Positions 28,366 through 38,016 of a stretch of 64,000 bases of DNA are shown here, piece by piece. Position numbers and translations under genes: made by a program. How positions within the stretch are numbered: the first letter of the stretch is position 1; the number at the start of each line of letters is the position of its first letter. Under the pieces are notes generated by a model that made no database searches, was not told the DNA's origin, and worked only from the letters and a program-made list of their open reading frames with translations. The stretch is taken from contig NZ_CP068047.1 in the NCBI RefSeq assembly GCF_016698645.1, positions 620,001-684,000 of the forward strand, in the 5' to 3' direction. The DNA is from Devosia oryziradicis. Its GTDB lineage: Bacteria > Pseudomonadota > Alphaproteobacteria > Rhizobiales > Devosiaceae.

Positions 28366-29733
28366 TTACGTTGGGTTGGCGGCCGGTGCAAGAGGCAAGG
28401 GGGCTTCCGCCGGCAATTGCGGGACGGTCGGTTCGGCCTGGCTGCGCGCCGCTATGGTGACCGGCACTTTCCACTCGAAGGCATCGAGTTTGCCTGATAC
28501 CGGCGACATCGGTTCCCATTCGTCGCTGACCAGGCCATCGGCGGTCCAGGCCGGGTCGCGCGGCGCGCGCACGGCACGGGCCAGCCATTCGCGGGCCTTG
28601 CCCTGGTCCCCGCTCTGGCCTTCCTCGATTTCGGCCATCAGGCTGGCGACGCCCTGGGTCGCATCGGGGCCGGCAAAGGGCGCCAGCGCGCTGCGCGCCA
28701 GCGGCCAGTCATAGGCGTCGATGGCCGATCGCGCCAGGGCCATCCCGGCGGCCCGATGCGGCGGCGGCGTTTCGATGATTTCGCCCATCCGCTTCAGCCG
28801 CTCTATGGCCGAGGCGCCGGGCTGGGCATGCGCATAAAGCGCGGCGATATCGGGGTGGCCCGTGGCGCGCCAGATGCGACGCAACAGGCTCATGGCCTTG
28901 CGGGCTTCGCCACGGTTGATGTGGATGCGAGCCGCGATCAGCGCGGCGGGTACGAAGTCGGGGAGGAGCTTGAGCGCGGTGGTGGCGTGGTCGAGTGCGG
29001 CCAGCGGATCGCTGGTTTCGGCCTCGCGGGCCCGGGCGGTCTCGATCACCGCCTGGCGGCGCCGCTTGCGGGCCCGTTCCTCGCGGCTATTGGCCTGCTC
29101 GGCATTGACCATGGCCACAGCCTCGGCCCACTGCCCGCGTCGCGTCAGGTCGTCGAACACGGCGTCGGCGGCCCAGCCGCTTTGGGGCGCCAGCGCCAGC
29201 GCCTTGCGCGCAAAGGTGAGGGCGGCTTCGGGCCGGTGTTGGGCGCGCGCCTGGTCATAGAGCCCGGTCAGCGCTGCGACGGCGGTCTTTTCGCTGGCGA
29301 TGAGGGCGCGGTAGTGCTCGCGGGCGGCCGGCATGTCGCCCAGGGCGAGGTCGGCACGGGCCTCCAGCAGGCGGGCCGCGGCATTTGATGGCAGCCGGGC
29401 CTGGGCTTCGCGCGCCAGCAGGCGGGCGCGGGCCGGATCGCCGGCCTGCAGCGCCACGATGGCATCGGACAGCGCTTCAACGCCCTGTTCGCGACGGCGC
29501 TCCCGGCTGCGCCGCGCCATGTTGCGCGGCGCCGAAAGAATGCGCCGGACGATGGCCCAGAGGGCGATGACGACGATGGCGACCAGGATGAACAAGAAGA
29601 CCGCAGCGCCAAGCCGCGGCTCCATGGTGTAGTTGGCGACCGTGAGCTTGAGCGTACCGGGCAGCGAGATCAGCCAGGCGGCAAGCGCGGCGATGACGAG
29701 GCTGCCGGTGATCCAGGAGGCGAGGCGGATCAT
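28366..29733 (-). CDS. hemY: HemY-like TPR membrane protein of the heme cluster
   Basis: A 455-residue protein with two N-terminal transmembrane helices (about residues 7-25 and 42-63), an arginine-rich cytoplasmic stretch, and a long run of TPR-like helices (for example AALDHATTALKLLPDFVPAALIAARI and HINRGEARKAMSLLRRIW). This is the HemY N-terminal family, linked to heme synthesis by gene context; it is unrelated to protoporphyrinogen oxidase HemY of Gram-positives. Its start overlaps the mic60 stop in an ATGA, so the two are translationally coupled. Biochemical role is not established. The C-terminal 25 residues are proline/alanine-rich. Confidence 0.88.
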   Translation of the reverse strand: MIRLASWITGSLVIAALAAWLISLPGTLKLTVANYTMEPRLGAAVFLFILVAIVVIALWAIVRRILSAPRNMARRSRERRREQGVEALSDAIVALQAGDPARARLLAREAQARLPSNAAARLLEARADLALGDMPAAREHYRALIASEKTAVAALTGLYDQARAQHRPEAALTFARKALALAPQSGWAADAVFDDLTRRGQWAEAVAMVNAEQANSREERARKRRRQAVIETARAREAETSDPLAALDHATTALKLLPDFVPAALIAARIHINRGEARKAMSLLRRIWRATGHPDIAALYAHAQPGASAIERLKRMGEIIETPPPHRAAGMALARSAIDAYDWPLARSALAPFAGPDATQGVASLMAEIEEGQSGDQGKAREWLARAVRAPRDPAWTADGLVSDEWEPMSPVSGKLDAFEWKVPVTIAARSQAEPTVPQLPAEAPLPLAPAANPT

Positions 29734-30965
29734 TGCGCGACCTCGCCGGAGAGGGCGCTGGCGCGCAACTCATCGAGGAAGCGGGCGGCCTCGGCCTGCT
29801 CGGCAACCAGCGCGGGCACATCTTCGCCGGCCGCAAGCATGGGCGCGGGCAGGCTTGCCAACAAGGTCTCGGCGGTCAGGAAGTCTCGCCGCGCAATGGC
29901 GCCTTCGAGTCGCGACATGACGGCTTCTGGCGTGTCGCCCTCGATCTCCCCGGTCGGGCGCAGGGCGATGGCCGAGCGGAACCAGTCGAGGGCGCCATCC
30001 TGCCAGGACGCATCCTCGGCCACCGGTCGGCCGGCAAGCATGGCCGGCAGCACCGCGGCGAAGCGGCTGGCAATCAGATCGGGCCGGGTGAGGCCGGTTT
30101 CCGCCTTGTTGGCGATGGCCGTGGGGATCGAAGCGTCAGGCGCGGCGGCGCGCAGGGCGCCAAGCTCGGTGGCATAGGGGCGGCCGGTGGCGAAGGCGGT
30201 TTCAAACCCGGACAGGATCAGCGGCAGTTGCAGCACGGCACCGATATCGCTGGGCTGGTCGGCCAGGGTCGCCGTCGTTTCGCTCACGGTGGTGTCCAGC
30301 GTCCGCAGGCCAGCCTCGGCGGTGCCCAGGCGCGCCGCAACCTCGTCGAGTCGCGTGGCGAGGGCGGCAAGCTCGGTGCGCAGGGCATCGGTGGCGCCGG
30401 TATCGGCGGCCGGCGCAGGGGTGGCGGCGAGGGTATCGACACGCGCGGCCAGTGCGGCAAGGTCGGTTTCGACGCCGCTGAGATCAGCCGGGGCGGCAGC
30501 CGGTGCGGCAGCTGCCGGAGCGGCTGGTGTCGCAGTCTCGAGGGCGCCGATGCGCTGGTTCAGCGTCGCCAGCTCCGCCTGGGTGGTCTGGGTCACGGTT
30601 TCGAGTTCGGGTACAGCCGTGGCCAATTGCGCGACGCGTGGATCGGCGGCGGGTGCCGGGGCCGGCGCGGCAGGCCAGAGGCCAAACCAGGCCAGGCCAT
30701 AGGCGGCGGCCAGGCCCAGTACGCCACCGAGCAAGGCCGCGCCAAAGCCGAAGCCACCCGCCGCCGGTTCGGGCGGCTTGGTCCGCGCGGGCGCGTCCTT
30801 GACCGAAGCCGGCTTGGGTTCCGGCTTGGGTTCGGCCTTGGCATCACCCTTGGTCTCGGGTTTGTCGGTGGCCGACTCGCGGGCCTTGAGATCGAGCACT
30901 GGCGGCTTTACGGGGCCGGTCCTGGTCTCGTTCGGCTTGGAATCGTTGCCCTTGGTATCCGCCAT
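29730..30965 (-). CDS. Mitofilin/Mic60-like inner-membrane protein
   Basis: A 411-residue protein. A lysine/proline-rich cytoplasmic N-terminus (1-70) precedes one glycine-rich transmembrane helix (about 71-97), then an alanine-rich coiled coil (about 105-235) and a C-terminal helical domain (LDWFRSAIALRPTGEIEGDTPEAV, then ARRDFLTAETLLASLP) that matches the mitofilin signature. Alphaproteobacterial Mic60 homologues shape intracytoplasmic or cristae-like membranes and sit beside hemD and hemY, as here. The start at 30965 is chosen over 31019 for its GAGG and because MADTKG begins the cytoplasmic tail. Confidence 0.85.
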   Translation of the reverse strand: MADTKGNDSKPNETRTGPVKPPVLDLKARESATDKPETKGDAKAEPKPEPKPASVKDAPARTKPPEPAAGGFGFGAALLGGVLGLAAAYGLAWFGLWPAAPAPAPAADPRVAQLATAVPELETVTQTTQAELATLNQRIGALETATPAAPAAAAPAAAPADLSGVETDLAALAARVDTLAATPAPAADTGATDALRTELAALATRLDEVAARLGTAEAGLRTLDTTVSETTATLADQPSDIGAVLQLPLILSGFETAFATGRPYATELGALRAAAPDASIPTAIANKAETGLTRPDLIASRFAAVLPAMLAGRPVAEDASWQDGALDWFRSAIALRPTGEIEGDTPEAVMSRLEGAIARRDFLTAETLLASLPAPMLAAGEDVPALVAEQAEAARFLDELRASALSGEVAQ

Positions 30966-30993
30966 TGCAAGGTGTCCTCTTATTGGGTGCCGA

Positions 30994-31719
30994 TCATGGC
31001 CCAGTTTGCTCGCGGGCAAAAGCCAGCGCGAGGGTCATCATGGCGTCTTCGTCCGGCCGGTCCGCCAGGCTTATGCGGCTGAAACGCGCCTCCAGCAGGG
31101 GCTCGGCAACGGCTTCGGACAGGCAGAGCATGGCCAGGCTGCGCCGCTTCGTTGGAGATAGGCTCGCGGCCAGATGGGCAAAGATTTCTGCGGAACGGCG
31201 CGAATAGGCCAGCACCGCTCCGATGGAGTCACCGAGCTCATCGAGAATGGCTTCGGGCAGTGCATCGGCGGCGACCATATCGTAGATCTTGGCCGTCACG
31301 ACCATCACGCCCAGCGGCGCCAGGGCCTTGGCAAGATCGGCACTTTGGTGCCTGCCGGTGGGATAAAAGATCGGGCCCGGGACGCGGGCAATGGTCATGG
31401 CATTGACCAGGTCCTGGAATGCCCCGGCGGCACTGCTGACCCGCTCGAACCCGGCCTCGCTGGCCTCTCGCGCCGTGCGATCGCCCACGGCGAAGACCGG
31501 CAGGTGCCGATAGTGATCGAGGACACCGCGATCGAGCAGCGAGCGGACGGCATTGGCCGATGTCAGCACCATGGCGGTAAAGCCATCTGGGGGTGGGAGG
31601 CTGGCATCGAGCGTCTGGCGCACCATGAGCGGGGCAGCCGTCGCGGCGATGCCGAGCGCGTCGAGCCGTGCCAGCGTCGCCTGGGCGTCCGGCTCGGGAC
31701 GTGTCACCAGCATCTTCAC
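30994..31719 (-). CDS. hemD: Uroporphyrinogen-III synthase
   Basis: A 241-residue cytosolic enzyme that cyclises hydroxymethylbilane with D-ring inversion. The poorly conserved family is recognised from LVTRPEPDAQATLARLDALGI, FTAMVLTSANAVRSL, VFAVGDRTAREASEAGF and GAVLAYSRRSAEIFAHL. It directly follows hemC. A GTG at 31719 would overlap the hemC stop as GTGA; an ATG at 31713 is the alternative start. About 28 bases separate it from mic60. Confidence 0.9.
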   Translation of the reverse strand: MKMLVTRPEPDAQATLARLDALGIAATAAPLMVRQTLDASLPPPDGFTAMVLTSANAVRSLLDRGVLDHYRHLPVFAVGDRTAREASEAGFERVSSAAGAFQDLVNAMTIARVPGPIFYPTGRHQSADLAKALAPLGVMVVTAKIYDMVAADALPEAILDELGDSIGAVLAYSRRSAEIFAHLAASLSPTKRRSLAMLCLSEAVAEPLLEARFSRISLADRPDEDAMMTLALAFAREQTGP

Positions 31720-32660
31720 GACGCGGCCGCCCATTGGGCCAGCCACTCCGTGCCGGCCTGGGCGATCAGGTCCTCGCCCACCTGGCGGCCAAGGGATACC
31801 GGATCGGTGCCGGATGCCGCGGCATCAAAGGCGGTCTTGCCATCCAGGCTGAGGATTTGCCCCTTGAGCACAAGGGCCTGACCATCCAGGCGTGTCAGCG
31901 CGCCCACTGGCGTGCGGCAGGAGCCGTCGAGCACCGCGAGCATGGCGCGCTCGGCGGTTATCGCCCGGTGGGTCGGGGCGTGGTCGAGAGCTGCGACGAT
32001 CCCGGCCATGCGGCTGTCGTCGCTGCGTACGGCAATGCCTATGGCACCCTGGGCCGGCGCGGGCATGAAGATTTCGGGGTCGAGCAGGGCGGTGGCGCGG
32101 TGGCCCTCACCCAGCCGGTTGAGCCCGGCCACGGCCAGCATGGTGGCGTCGGCAACGCCGTCGAGCAGCTTCTGCAGCCTCGTGCCGACATTGCCGCGGA
32201 AGGGGACGATCTGGAGGTCCGGCCGGACCCGCAGGACCTGCGCGGCGCGGCGGATCGAGGAGGTGCCGAACTTGGCGCCCTCGGCCAGGTGATCAAGGCT
32301 CTGCACCTTGACCGACATGAAGGCGTCGCGCACGTCCTCGCGTTCGAGAAAGGCCACCAGCGTGATGCCGTCGGGCAGGCGGGTGGCCACGTCCTTGCTC
32401 GAATGGACGCCGATATCGACCCGGCCCGCCAACATGGCCTCGTCGATTTCCTTGGTGAACAGACCCTTGCCGCCTAACTCGACCAGGCTGGCATTGCTGG
32501 CCTGCGAACGGTCGCCGCCGGTCGAGATCACCTCGATGGCAATATCATCTTCGCCGACCCCATGCGCCTGGGCCAACAGGCGCCGCACCAGTCGCGCCTG
32601 GGCCAGGGCCAGCGGGCTGCCGCGTGTTCCGATCCGGGCGAAGGGTGTCGGCGATTGCAA
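31716..32660 (-). CDS. hemC: Hydroxymethylbilane synthase (porphobilinogen deaminase)
   Basis: A 314-residue enzyme that polymerises four porphobilinogens. The hinge [34 protein letters not shown] and the dipyrromethane-cofactor cysteine in [11 protein letters not shown] are all present. It is the first gene of the leftward hemC-hemD-mic60-hemY run. It is divergent from tsaD, with 58 bases between starts. Confidence 0.96.
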   Translation of the reverse strand: MQSPTPFARIGTRGSPLALAQARLVRRLLAQAHGVGEDDIAIEVISTGGDRSQASNASLVELGGKGLFTKEIDEAMLAGRVDIGVHSSKDVATRLPDGITLVAFLEREDVRDAFMSVKVQSLDHLAEGAKFGTSSIRRAAQVLRVRPDLQIVPFRGNVGTRLQKLLDGVADATMLAVAGLNRLGEGHRATALLDPEIFMPAPAQGAIGIAVRSDDSRMAGIVAALDHAPTHRAITAERAMLAVLDGSCRTPVGALTRLDGQALVLKGQILSLDGKTAFDAAASGTDPVSLGRQVGEDLIAQAGTEWLAQWAAAS

Positions 32661-32718
32661 TCTGTTTTCGTCCTATAGTAGGCAGTGCGGGCTACCACCG
32701 TGGAGTAACCAGTTCGTC

Positions 32719-33798
32719 GTGACCGGGCAAGCGCCAGCCACCATCCTGGGCATAGAGACCAGCTGCGACGAAACCGCGGCAGCTTTGGTCGTGCGCGACG
32801 AATTCGGCAGGGGCACTATTCGTTCCAATGTGGTGCGCAGCCAGCTCGACGAACATGCGGCATTCGGCGGCGTGGTACCGGAGCTGGCGGCGCGGGCGCA
32901 TGTGACCTATCTCGACCACATCATCGCCCAGGCCTGCCGCGAAGCGGGCATTCCGCTTGCGCAAGTCGACGCCATTGCAGCCACCGCTGGCCCTGGACTG
33001 ATCGGGGGCGTGCTGGTGGGACTGACCACGGCCAAGGCCCTGGCTGCAGCGCTCGACAAGCCGCTGCTCGGGATCAATCACCTCGAAGCCCACGCGCTGA
33101 CGGCGCGGCTGACCGACGGAGTGCCGTTTCCCTACCTGATGCTGCTGGTCAGCGGAGGACATTCGCAGTTCGTGCTCGTGCGCGGCGTCGGCGACTACGA
33201 GCGCTGGGGCACCACGATCGACGATGCGCTGGGCGAGGCCTTCGACAAGGTGGCCAAGCTCCTGAGCCTGGGTCATCCGGGCGGGCCGGCGGTCGAGCGG
33301 ATTGCCAAGGCCGGTGATTCCCATCGCTTCAAGTTCCCACGTCCGCTGCTGCGCGAGGCGCGGATGGATTTTTCATTTTCCGGCCTCAAGACGGCGGTTC
33401 GGCTGCAGGCCGAGGCGCTGGCGCCGCTGGCCGATCAGGACGTCGCCGATATTGCCGCGAGCTTCCAGACCGCCGTGGCCGAGATCGTCGCCACGCGCTC
33501 GCGCCAGGCGCTGGAGCAGTTTGCCAGCCGGTTTCCGGGGCAGGACATGCGGCTGGTGGTTGCCGGCGGCGTCGCGGCCAACCAGACGATCGGCACAGCG
33601 CTGCGTGCGGTCTGTGCCGAGGCCGGAGCTACGCTCATCGTACCGCCCATCGCGCTTTGTACCGACAATGGCGCCATGGTGGCCTGGGCGGGAGCCGAGC
33701 GCTTCGCGCTGGGCGTGCATGACGGACTGGAATTCGTCGCCCGCCCGCGCTGGCCGCTGGACCTGGACGACATGAAGGTCAGGTCCGATGCGGCTTGA
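32719..33798 (+). CDS. tsaD: tRNA N6-adenosine threonylcarbamoyltransferase TsaD
   Basis: A 359-residue ASKHA-fold enzyme that transfers threonylcarbamoyl to A37 of ANN-decoding tRNAs. [16 protein letters not shown] is the N-terminal phosphate-1 segment. [14 protein letters not shown] holds the two metal-binding histidines, and [11 protein letters not shown] and [12 protein letters not shown] follow. The only suitable start is GTG 32719, 58 bases from the divergent hemC. The 3' end overlaps gpsA by 11 bases, a common pairing in alphaproteobacteria. Confidence 0.96.
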   Translation: MTGQAPATILGIETSCDETAAALVVRDEFGRGTIRSNVVRSQLDEHAAFGGVVPELAARAHVTYLDHIIAQACREAGIPLAQVDAIAATAGPGLIGGVLVGLTTAKALAAALDKPLLGINHLEAHALTARLTDGVPFPYLMLLVSGGHSQFVLVRGVGDYERWGTTIDDALGEAFDKVAKLLSLGHPGGPAVERIAKAGDSHRFKFPRPLLREARMDFSFSGLKTAVRLQAEALAPLADQDVADIAASFQTAVAEIVATRSRQALEQFASRFPGQDMRLVVAGGVAANQTIGTALRAVCAEAGATLIVPPIALCTDNGAMVAWAGAERFALGVHDGLEFVARPRWPLDLDDMKVRSDAA

Positions 33799-34774
33799 CA
33801 GCGTCAGTGTCATCGGCGGCGGCGCCTGGGGCACGGCCCTGGCGCAGGCCTGCGCCATGGCCGGCCGCGCCGTCTCGCTGGTGACGCGCGATGCGGCGCA
33901 GGTCGACGAGATCAATTCGAACCACACCAACAGCCGCGCCCTTGGAACGCAGCCGCTGCACGGGGCCATCTCGGCCACGACCGTGGCGGCGCCTGCCGAT
34001 ATCGTCATCCTGGCCGTGCCTGCCCAGTCGAGCCGCGCGGCCCTGGCGGCGCTCGATCCTGACCTGCTGGCGAGTAAGCCCGTGGTGCTGTCGGCCAAGG
34101 GCCTCGAAACCGGCACGCTGGACCGGCAGAGCGAAATCCTGCTCGACATGGCGCCCGATGCCATTCCCTTCGTGCTGTCGGGGCCGAGCTTTGCCGCGGA
34201 CGTGGCGGCTGGCCGGCCGACGGCGGTGACACTGGCCGGCGACGATGCCAGCCAGACTTCCCTCCTGGCCGCGGCGCTGGCCGGACCCAGCTTCCGCCCC
34301 TATGCCGCTGATGACCGTATCGGTGTCGAGATCGCCGGGGCGCTCAAGAACGTCTATGCGCTGGCCTGCGGCGCGGTGGAGGGCGCGGGGCTGGGCGCCT
34401 CGGCGCGCTCGGCGCTGATCGCCCGGGCCTTTGCCGAAATGGCCCGTATGGTCTCGGCCATGGGCGGCTCGGCGGCGACGCTGACCGGCCTGGCCGGGCT
34501 GGGCGACCTGACGCTCACCTGCACGTCGGTGCAATCGCGCAACTACCAGTTCGGCATGGCGCTGGGCCGCGGCCAGTCGGTCGAGGCGATCATTTCGGGC
34601 GGCGCCAAACTGGCCGAAGGTGTGGCCACCACGCCGGTCGCGGACGCGCTGGCCAAAAGCCTCGACGTCGAGGCGCCGCTGATCGCTGCCGTGCAGGCCG
34701 TGCTCAGCGGCCAAGCCGATATTACCACAGTGGTTGCGGGCCTGATGTCCCGCCCGCTGAAACGGGAGGACTAG
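33788..34774 (+). CDS. gpsA: Glycerol-3-phosphate dehydrogenase [NAD(P)+]
   Basis: A 328-residue cytosolic enzyme that makes sn-glycerol-3-phosphate for phospholipids. The N-terminal [11 protein letters not shown] binds the nucleotide. [19 protein letters not shown], the catalytic-lysine segment [15 protein letters not shown], and the Glu/Asn pocket [14 protein letters not shown] are intact. It overlaps tsaD upstream and is followed four bases later by the YciI gene, suggesting one transcript through to the EVE gene. Confidence 0.96.
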   Translation: MRLDSVSVIGGGAWGTALAQACAMAGRAVSLVTRDAAQVDEINSNHTNSRALGTQPLHGAISATTVAAPADIVILAVPAQSSRAALAALDPDLLASKPVVLSAKGLETGTLDRQSEILLDMAPDAIPFVLSGPSFAADVAAGRPTAVTLAGDDASQTSLLAAALAGPSFRPYAADDRIGVEIAGALKNVYALACGAVEGAGLGASARSALIARAFAEMARMVSAMGGSAATLTGLAGLGDLTLTCTSVQSRNYQFGMALGRGQSVEAIISGGAKLAEGVATTPVADALAKSLDVEAPLIAAVQAVLSGQADITTVVAGLMSRPLKRED

Positions 34775-34778
34775 ACCA

Positions 34779-35075
34779 ATGCCGCTCTTTGTGATGATCG
34801 CCAAGGACAAGCCGGGCACCGGCGAACAGCGTACCGCGACCCGGCCGGTGCATCTGGAGCATCTCAAGGCCATGGGCGACAAACTCGTGCTGGCCGGCGC
34901 CCTGATGGGTGAAGACGGCAATCCCGAGGGGTCGCTGCTGGTGCTCGAGGCGGAAAATATCGATGCGGCCAAGGCGACGCTGCTGGCAGATCCCTTCATC
35001 GCGGCGGGCATTTTCGGCTCGGTGGAGGTGAAGCCCTGGCGGGTCGCCTTCAACCACACCAGCCGGGAGTTCTGA
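34779..35075 (+). CDS. YciI-family protein
   Basis: A 98-residue ferredoxin-like-fold protein of the YCII family: LFVMIAKDKPGTGEQRTATRPVH, then LVLAGALMGEDG and ATLLADPFIAAGIFGSVEVKPW. The conserved His (RPVHLEHLK) and Asp match the proposed active-site pair. YciI proteins are often encoded between gpsA and EVE genes in Rhizobiales. Substrate is unknown. GGAGG precedes the ATG at a short distance. Confidence 0.9.
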   Translation: MPLFVMIAKDKPGTGEQRTATRPVHLEHLKAMGDKLVLAGALMGEDGNPEGSLLVLEAENIDAAKATLLADPFIAAGIFGSVEVKPWRVAFNHTSREF

Positions 35076-35078
35076 TCC

Positions 35079-35513
35079 ATGGCCTATTGGCTGATGAAAT
35101 CGGAACCGGACGTTTTCTCGTTCGACGATCTGGTGGCCAAGAACAAGCGTGGCGAAGTCGAGCAATGGCACGGCGTGCGCAACTACACGGCGCGCAACAA
35201 CATGGTGGCCATGCAGCTGGGAGACCTGGCCTTCTTCTACCATTCCAATATCGGCAAGGAGATCGTGGGCATCATGAAGGTGGTGGCCCTGGCCCATCCC
35301 GATACCACCGCCGAGCCCAATGAAAATGGCAAGATCATCTGGCAATGCGTCGATGTCGAAGCGGTCAGGCCCTTGCCCAAGCCGGTGACCCTGGCCACCG
35401 TCAAGGCGACGCCGGAGCTGGCCGAACTCGAGCTGGTCAAATATTCGCGGCTGTCGGTCTCCAAGGTCAGCCCGGCAGAATGGGACCTCATCTGCAAGAT
35501 GGGCGGCCTCTGA
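35079..35513 (+). CDS. EVE-domain protein
   Basis: A 144-residue PUA-like domain protein that begins YWLMKSEPDVFSFDDLV, with EQWHGVRNYTARNNM and LGDLAFFYHSNIGKEIVGIMKV. EVE domains are thought to recognise modified nucleobases in DNA or RNA. It starts three bases after the YciI stop, so it is likely in the tsaD transcript, where a link to tRNA modification would make sense. That link is inference. Confidence 0.93.
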   Translation: MAYWLMKSEPDVFSFDDLVAKNKRGEVEQWHGVRNYTARNNMVAMQLGDLAFFYHSNIGKEIVGIMKVVALAHPDTTAEPNENGKIIWQCVDVEAVRPLPKPVTLATVKATPELAELELVKYSRLSVSKVSPAEWDLICKMGGL

Positions 35514-35611
35514 CGGCCCGTTCCTGGCCAATCCATACCGCGTTTTGGCACCTTCCCGGCCGAGCCAGGCACAGCTAATCTGCCCTGGCGCAGTCGCGCG
35601 GGGGACACATC

Positions 35612-36037
35612 ATGATTTCGCATTTCGCCGTAAACTGGCTGGCCGTCGTGCTGGCCACGGTCGCCAGCTTCGCCTTCGGGGCGGCCTGGTATATGGGCCT
35701 ATCCAGGCAGTGGCTGAACGCGCTGGGCAAGACCCGCGAGCAACTCAACGTTGGCTATACGCCGTTCATCTGGTCGGTCTTGGTCGAACTGGTCATGGCC
35801 TATTTCCTGGCGCTGCTGACGCCGGCACTGATGGGTGAGGTCACCGTGGCGGGGGGCGCAATCGTCGGCGCGCATATGTGGCTGGGCTTCGTCGTCACCA
35901 GCCTGATCATGAACCACCGCTACGAGGGGATGAAGTGGTCGCTGACCATCATCGATGGCCTGCACCTGCTGGGCGTACTGGTGGTCCAGGGCGTGGTCAT
36001 CGGCCTGTTCGGCGGCGGCGCCGTACCGTCAGCGTGA
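35612..36037 (+). CDS. DUF1761 membrane protein
   Basis: A 141-residue protein with four predicted hydrophobic segments. NWLAVVLATVASFAFGAAWYMGLSRQW at the N-terminus, GGAIVGAHMWLGFVVTSLIMNHRYEG and WSLTIIDGLHLLGVLVVQGVVIGLF fit DUF1761. Function is unknown. It lies 98 bases after the EVE gene and has a GC-rich hairpin behind it. Confidence 0.85.
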   Translation: MISHFAVNWLAVVLATVASFAFGAAWYMGLSRQWLNALGKTREQLNVGYTPFIWSVLVELVMAYFLALLTPALMGEVTVAGGAIVGAHMWLGFVVTSLIMNHRYEGMKWSLTIIDGLHLLGVLVVQGVVIGLFGGGAVPSA

Positions 36038-36045
36038 TCTTGTTT

Positions 36046-36069
36046 GCCTCTCCCCGCGGAGGGAGAGGC
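36046..36069. terminator. Hairpin between convergent genes, possible bidirectional terminator
   Basis: GCCTCTCCC (36046-36054) pairs with GGGAGAGGC (36061-36069). It resembles half of the long intergenic repeat elements and lies between the DUF1761 stop and the yciB stop. No T-run. Confidence 0.45.
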
Positions 36070-36074
36070 GACAC

Positions 36075-36692
36075 TCAGCTCTCCACCACGATGGGCGGCA
36101 CGTGGTGGGGCTCGGCGGCGGGGGCATATTTGTTGAGCAGGCTGACCTGGCTGATCGAGAAGATCACCGTCAGCGGCATGACGCCCCAGACCTTGAACGC
36201 GACCCAGATATCGGTCGAGAAATTGCGCCAAAGCACTTCGTTGATGATGGCGAGCGCGACGAAGAACAGGCCCCAGTTGAGCGTGAGCTTGCTCCACCCC
36301 TCGGGCCGGAGCTTGTAGACGTCGCCGAACACGTATTTGAGCAGCGAGTGGCCAAACAGCAGGCCGCCCAGCAGCACCGAGGCGAAAAGCGTGTTGGTGA
36401 TGGTGGGCTTGATCTTGATGAAGGTATCGTCCTGCAGCCACAGGGTCAGGCCGCCAAACACCAGCACCACCACGCCCGTAACCAGCGGCATGATGGCGAT
36501 CTTGCGCAAGATCAGCCAGGACAAGGCCAGCGAGAGCGTCATGGCGCCCATGAACCAGGCTGTCGCCACGAAGATGTCCGCCCGCGCATTGGCGATGAAG
36601 AAGACCACCAGCGGACCCAGTTCGAGCGCCATCTTGATCAGCTGCGGGCGCAGTTCATCCCAGTTGATCTCGGCTTCGGCTTTTTGGGTCAT
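36075..36692 (-). CDS. yciB: YciB/septation protein A family membrane protein
   Basis: A 205-residue inner-membrane protein with five or six hydrophobic helices. The family signatures [22 protein letters not shown] and [21 protein letters not shown], then [26 protein letters not shown], are clear. It is called ispZ or septation protein A in older literature; it affects envelope and division. The start at 36692 removes an upstream cysteine-rich extension that does not look like the family. It is leftward, downstream of ftsY. Confidence 0.92.
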   Translation of the reverse strand: MTQKAEAEINWDELRPQLIKMALELGPLVVFFIANARADIFVATAWFMGAMTLSLALSWLILRKIAIMPLVTGVVVLVFGGLTLWLQDDTFIKIKPTITNTLFASVLLGGLLFGHSLLKYVFGDVYKLRPEGWSKLTLNWGLFFVALAIINEVLWRNFSTDIWVAFKVWGVMPLTVIFSISQVSLLNKYAPAAEPHHVPPIVVES

Positions 36693-36782
36693 CGGCAAAT
36701 CTCGAACGCAGTGAGGGCAATGTGAGCGCAAGCGCCCCGGCATGCAAGGCCGAGATAGGCCGCAACCATGGTCAGATTGGGG

Positions 36783-38003
36783 CTAGTCGGTGCCGGCGAT
36801 GGCCCGGGCAAAGTCGCTGGCGGTAAACGGTTCGAGATCGCCCACGCCTTCGCCGACGCCGATGAAATGTACCGGCAGGCCAAAGCGCCGGGCAATGGCG
36901 ACGAGAATGCCGCCGCGCGCCGTGCCGTCGAGCTTGGTCATCACCAGGCCCGTCACGCCGGCGCGCTGGCCGAAGATCTCCACCTGGCGCAATGCGTTCT
37001 GCCCGGTCGTGGCGTCGAGCGTCAGCAGGGTGGCATGGGGCGCGGACGGCTCGACCTTCTTGATGACGCGGATGACCTTTTCGAGCTCGTTCATCAGCTC
37101 GTCGCGGTTTTGCAGACGGCCGGCCGTGTCGATGATCAAGACATCGCGACCCTGGGCGCGGGCCTCGGTCACCGCGTCGAAGGCAAGGCCCGAGGCGTCG
37201 GCGCCCGCAGGGCGGCTGATGACCGGGGCATTGGTGCGCTGGCCCCAGACCTGCAGCTGTTCGATCGCGGCCGCGCGGAAGGTATCGCCGGCCGCCAGCA
37301 TCACGGACTTGCCCTCGGCGGCGAACTTCTGCGCCAGCTTGCCGATCGTGGTGGTCTTGCCCGAACCGTTGACCCCGATCATCAGGATGACAAAGGGCTT
37401 TCGCGTGCTGTCGATGACCAGCGGCCGCGCTACCGGTCCAAGCACCTTTTCGACCTCGCTGGCCAGGACGGCGCGCACGTCTTCGCCCGATACGTCGCGA
37501 TCAAAACGGTCGCGGCGCAGCGTTTCGGTGATGGCGGTGGCGGTTTCCAGACCCAGGTCGGCCTGGATCAGGACGTCTTCCAGCTCGTCGAGCGTGGCCG
37601 CGTCGAGCTTGCGCTTGGTGAAGACCGAGGTGATCGACCCGGTGAGCTGGTCGGACGATCGCTTGAGGCCGGTGGCCAGGCGCGCGAACCAGCCCTGGCG
37701 CGGCGTTTCGACCGGCACTTCGACCACGGCAGGCGGATCGAGCGGGACAAAGGCGGTCGCCTCGGGCTCCGGCACGGCCCGTTGCGCCTCGATGTCCTCG
37801 ACATAATCGGGGGTGGTTTCCGGCGGGCCGGGCAGCGGCGCCGGTTCAGGCTCGGGAACGATGTCCGGGGGCGGCGCCGGGGTGGGCCCGACCGGCTGGG
37901 GGACGGGCGCGGAAACGGGCTGCGTCTCGGGCGGCGCGGGCGGTTGGACCGGCTGCTCGCCACCAAACAGGCGCTTGAAAAATCCCGGCTTCTTGTCGGT
38001 CAT
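36783..38003 (-). CDS. ftsY: Signal recognition particle receptor FtsY
   Basis: A 406-residue GTPase that docks SRP-ribosome complexes at the membrane. MTDKKPGFFKRLFGG begins a short basic segment, followed by a proline/glutamate-rich linker (about 20-100), then the NG domain: LEDVLIQADLGLETA, GVNGSGKTTTIGKLAQKF, DTFRAAAIEQL, DTAGR and TKLDGTARGGI. The partner Ffh is encoded 3 kb away on the other strand. It is 13 bases downstream of mtaB. The Shine-Dalgarno is weak. Confidence 0.96.
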   Translation of the reverse strand: MTDKKPGFFKRLFGGEQPVQPPAPPETQPVSAPVPQPVGPTPAPPPDIVPEPEPAPLPGPPETTPDYVEDIEAQRAVPEPEATAFVPLDPPAVVEVPVETPRQGWFARLATGLKRSSDQLTGSITSVFTKRKLDAATLDELEDVLIQADLGLETATAITETLRRDRFDRDVSGEDVRAVLASEVEKVLGPVARPLVIDSTRKPFVILMIGVNGSGKTTTIGKLAQKFAAEGKSVMLAAGDTFRAAAIEQLQVWGQRTNAPVISRPAGADASGLAFDAVTEARAQGRDVLIIDTAGRLQNRDELMNELEKVIRVIKKVEPSAPHATLLTLDATTGQNALRQVEIFGQRAGVTGLVMTKLDGTARGGILVAIARRFGLPVHFIGVGEGVGDLEPFTASDFARAIAGTD

Positions 38004-38016
38004 GAGGAGCTTTCGT

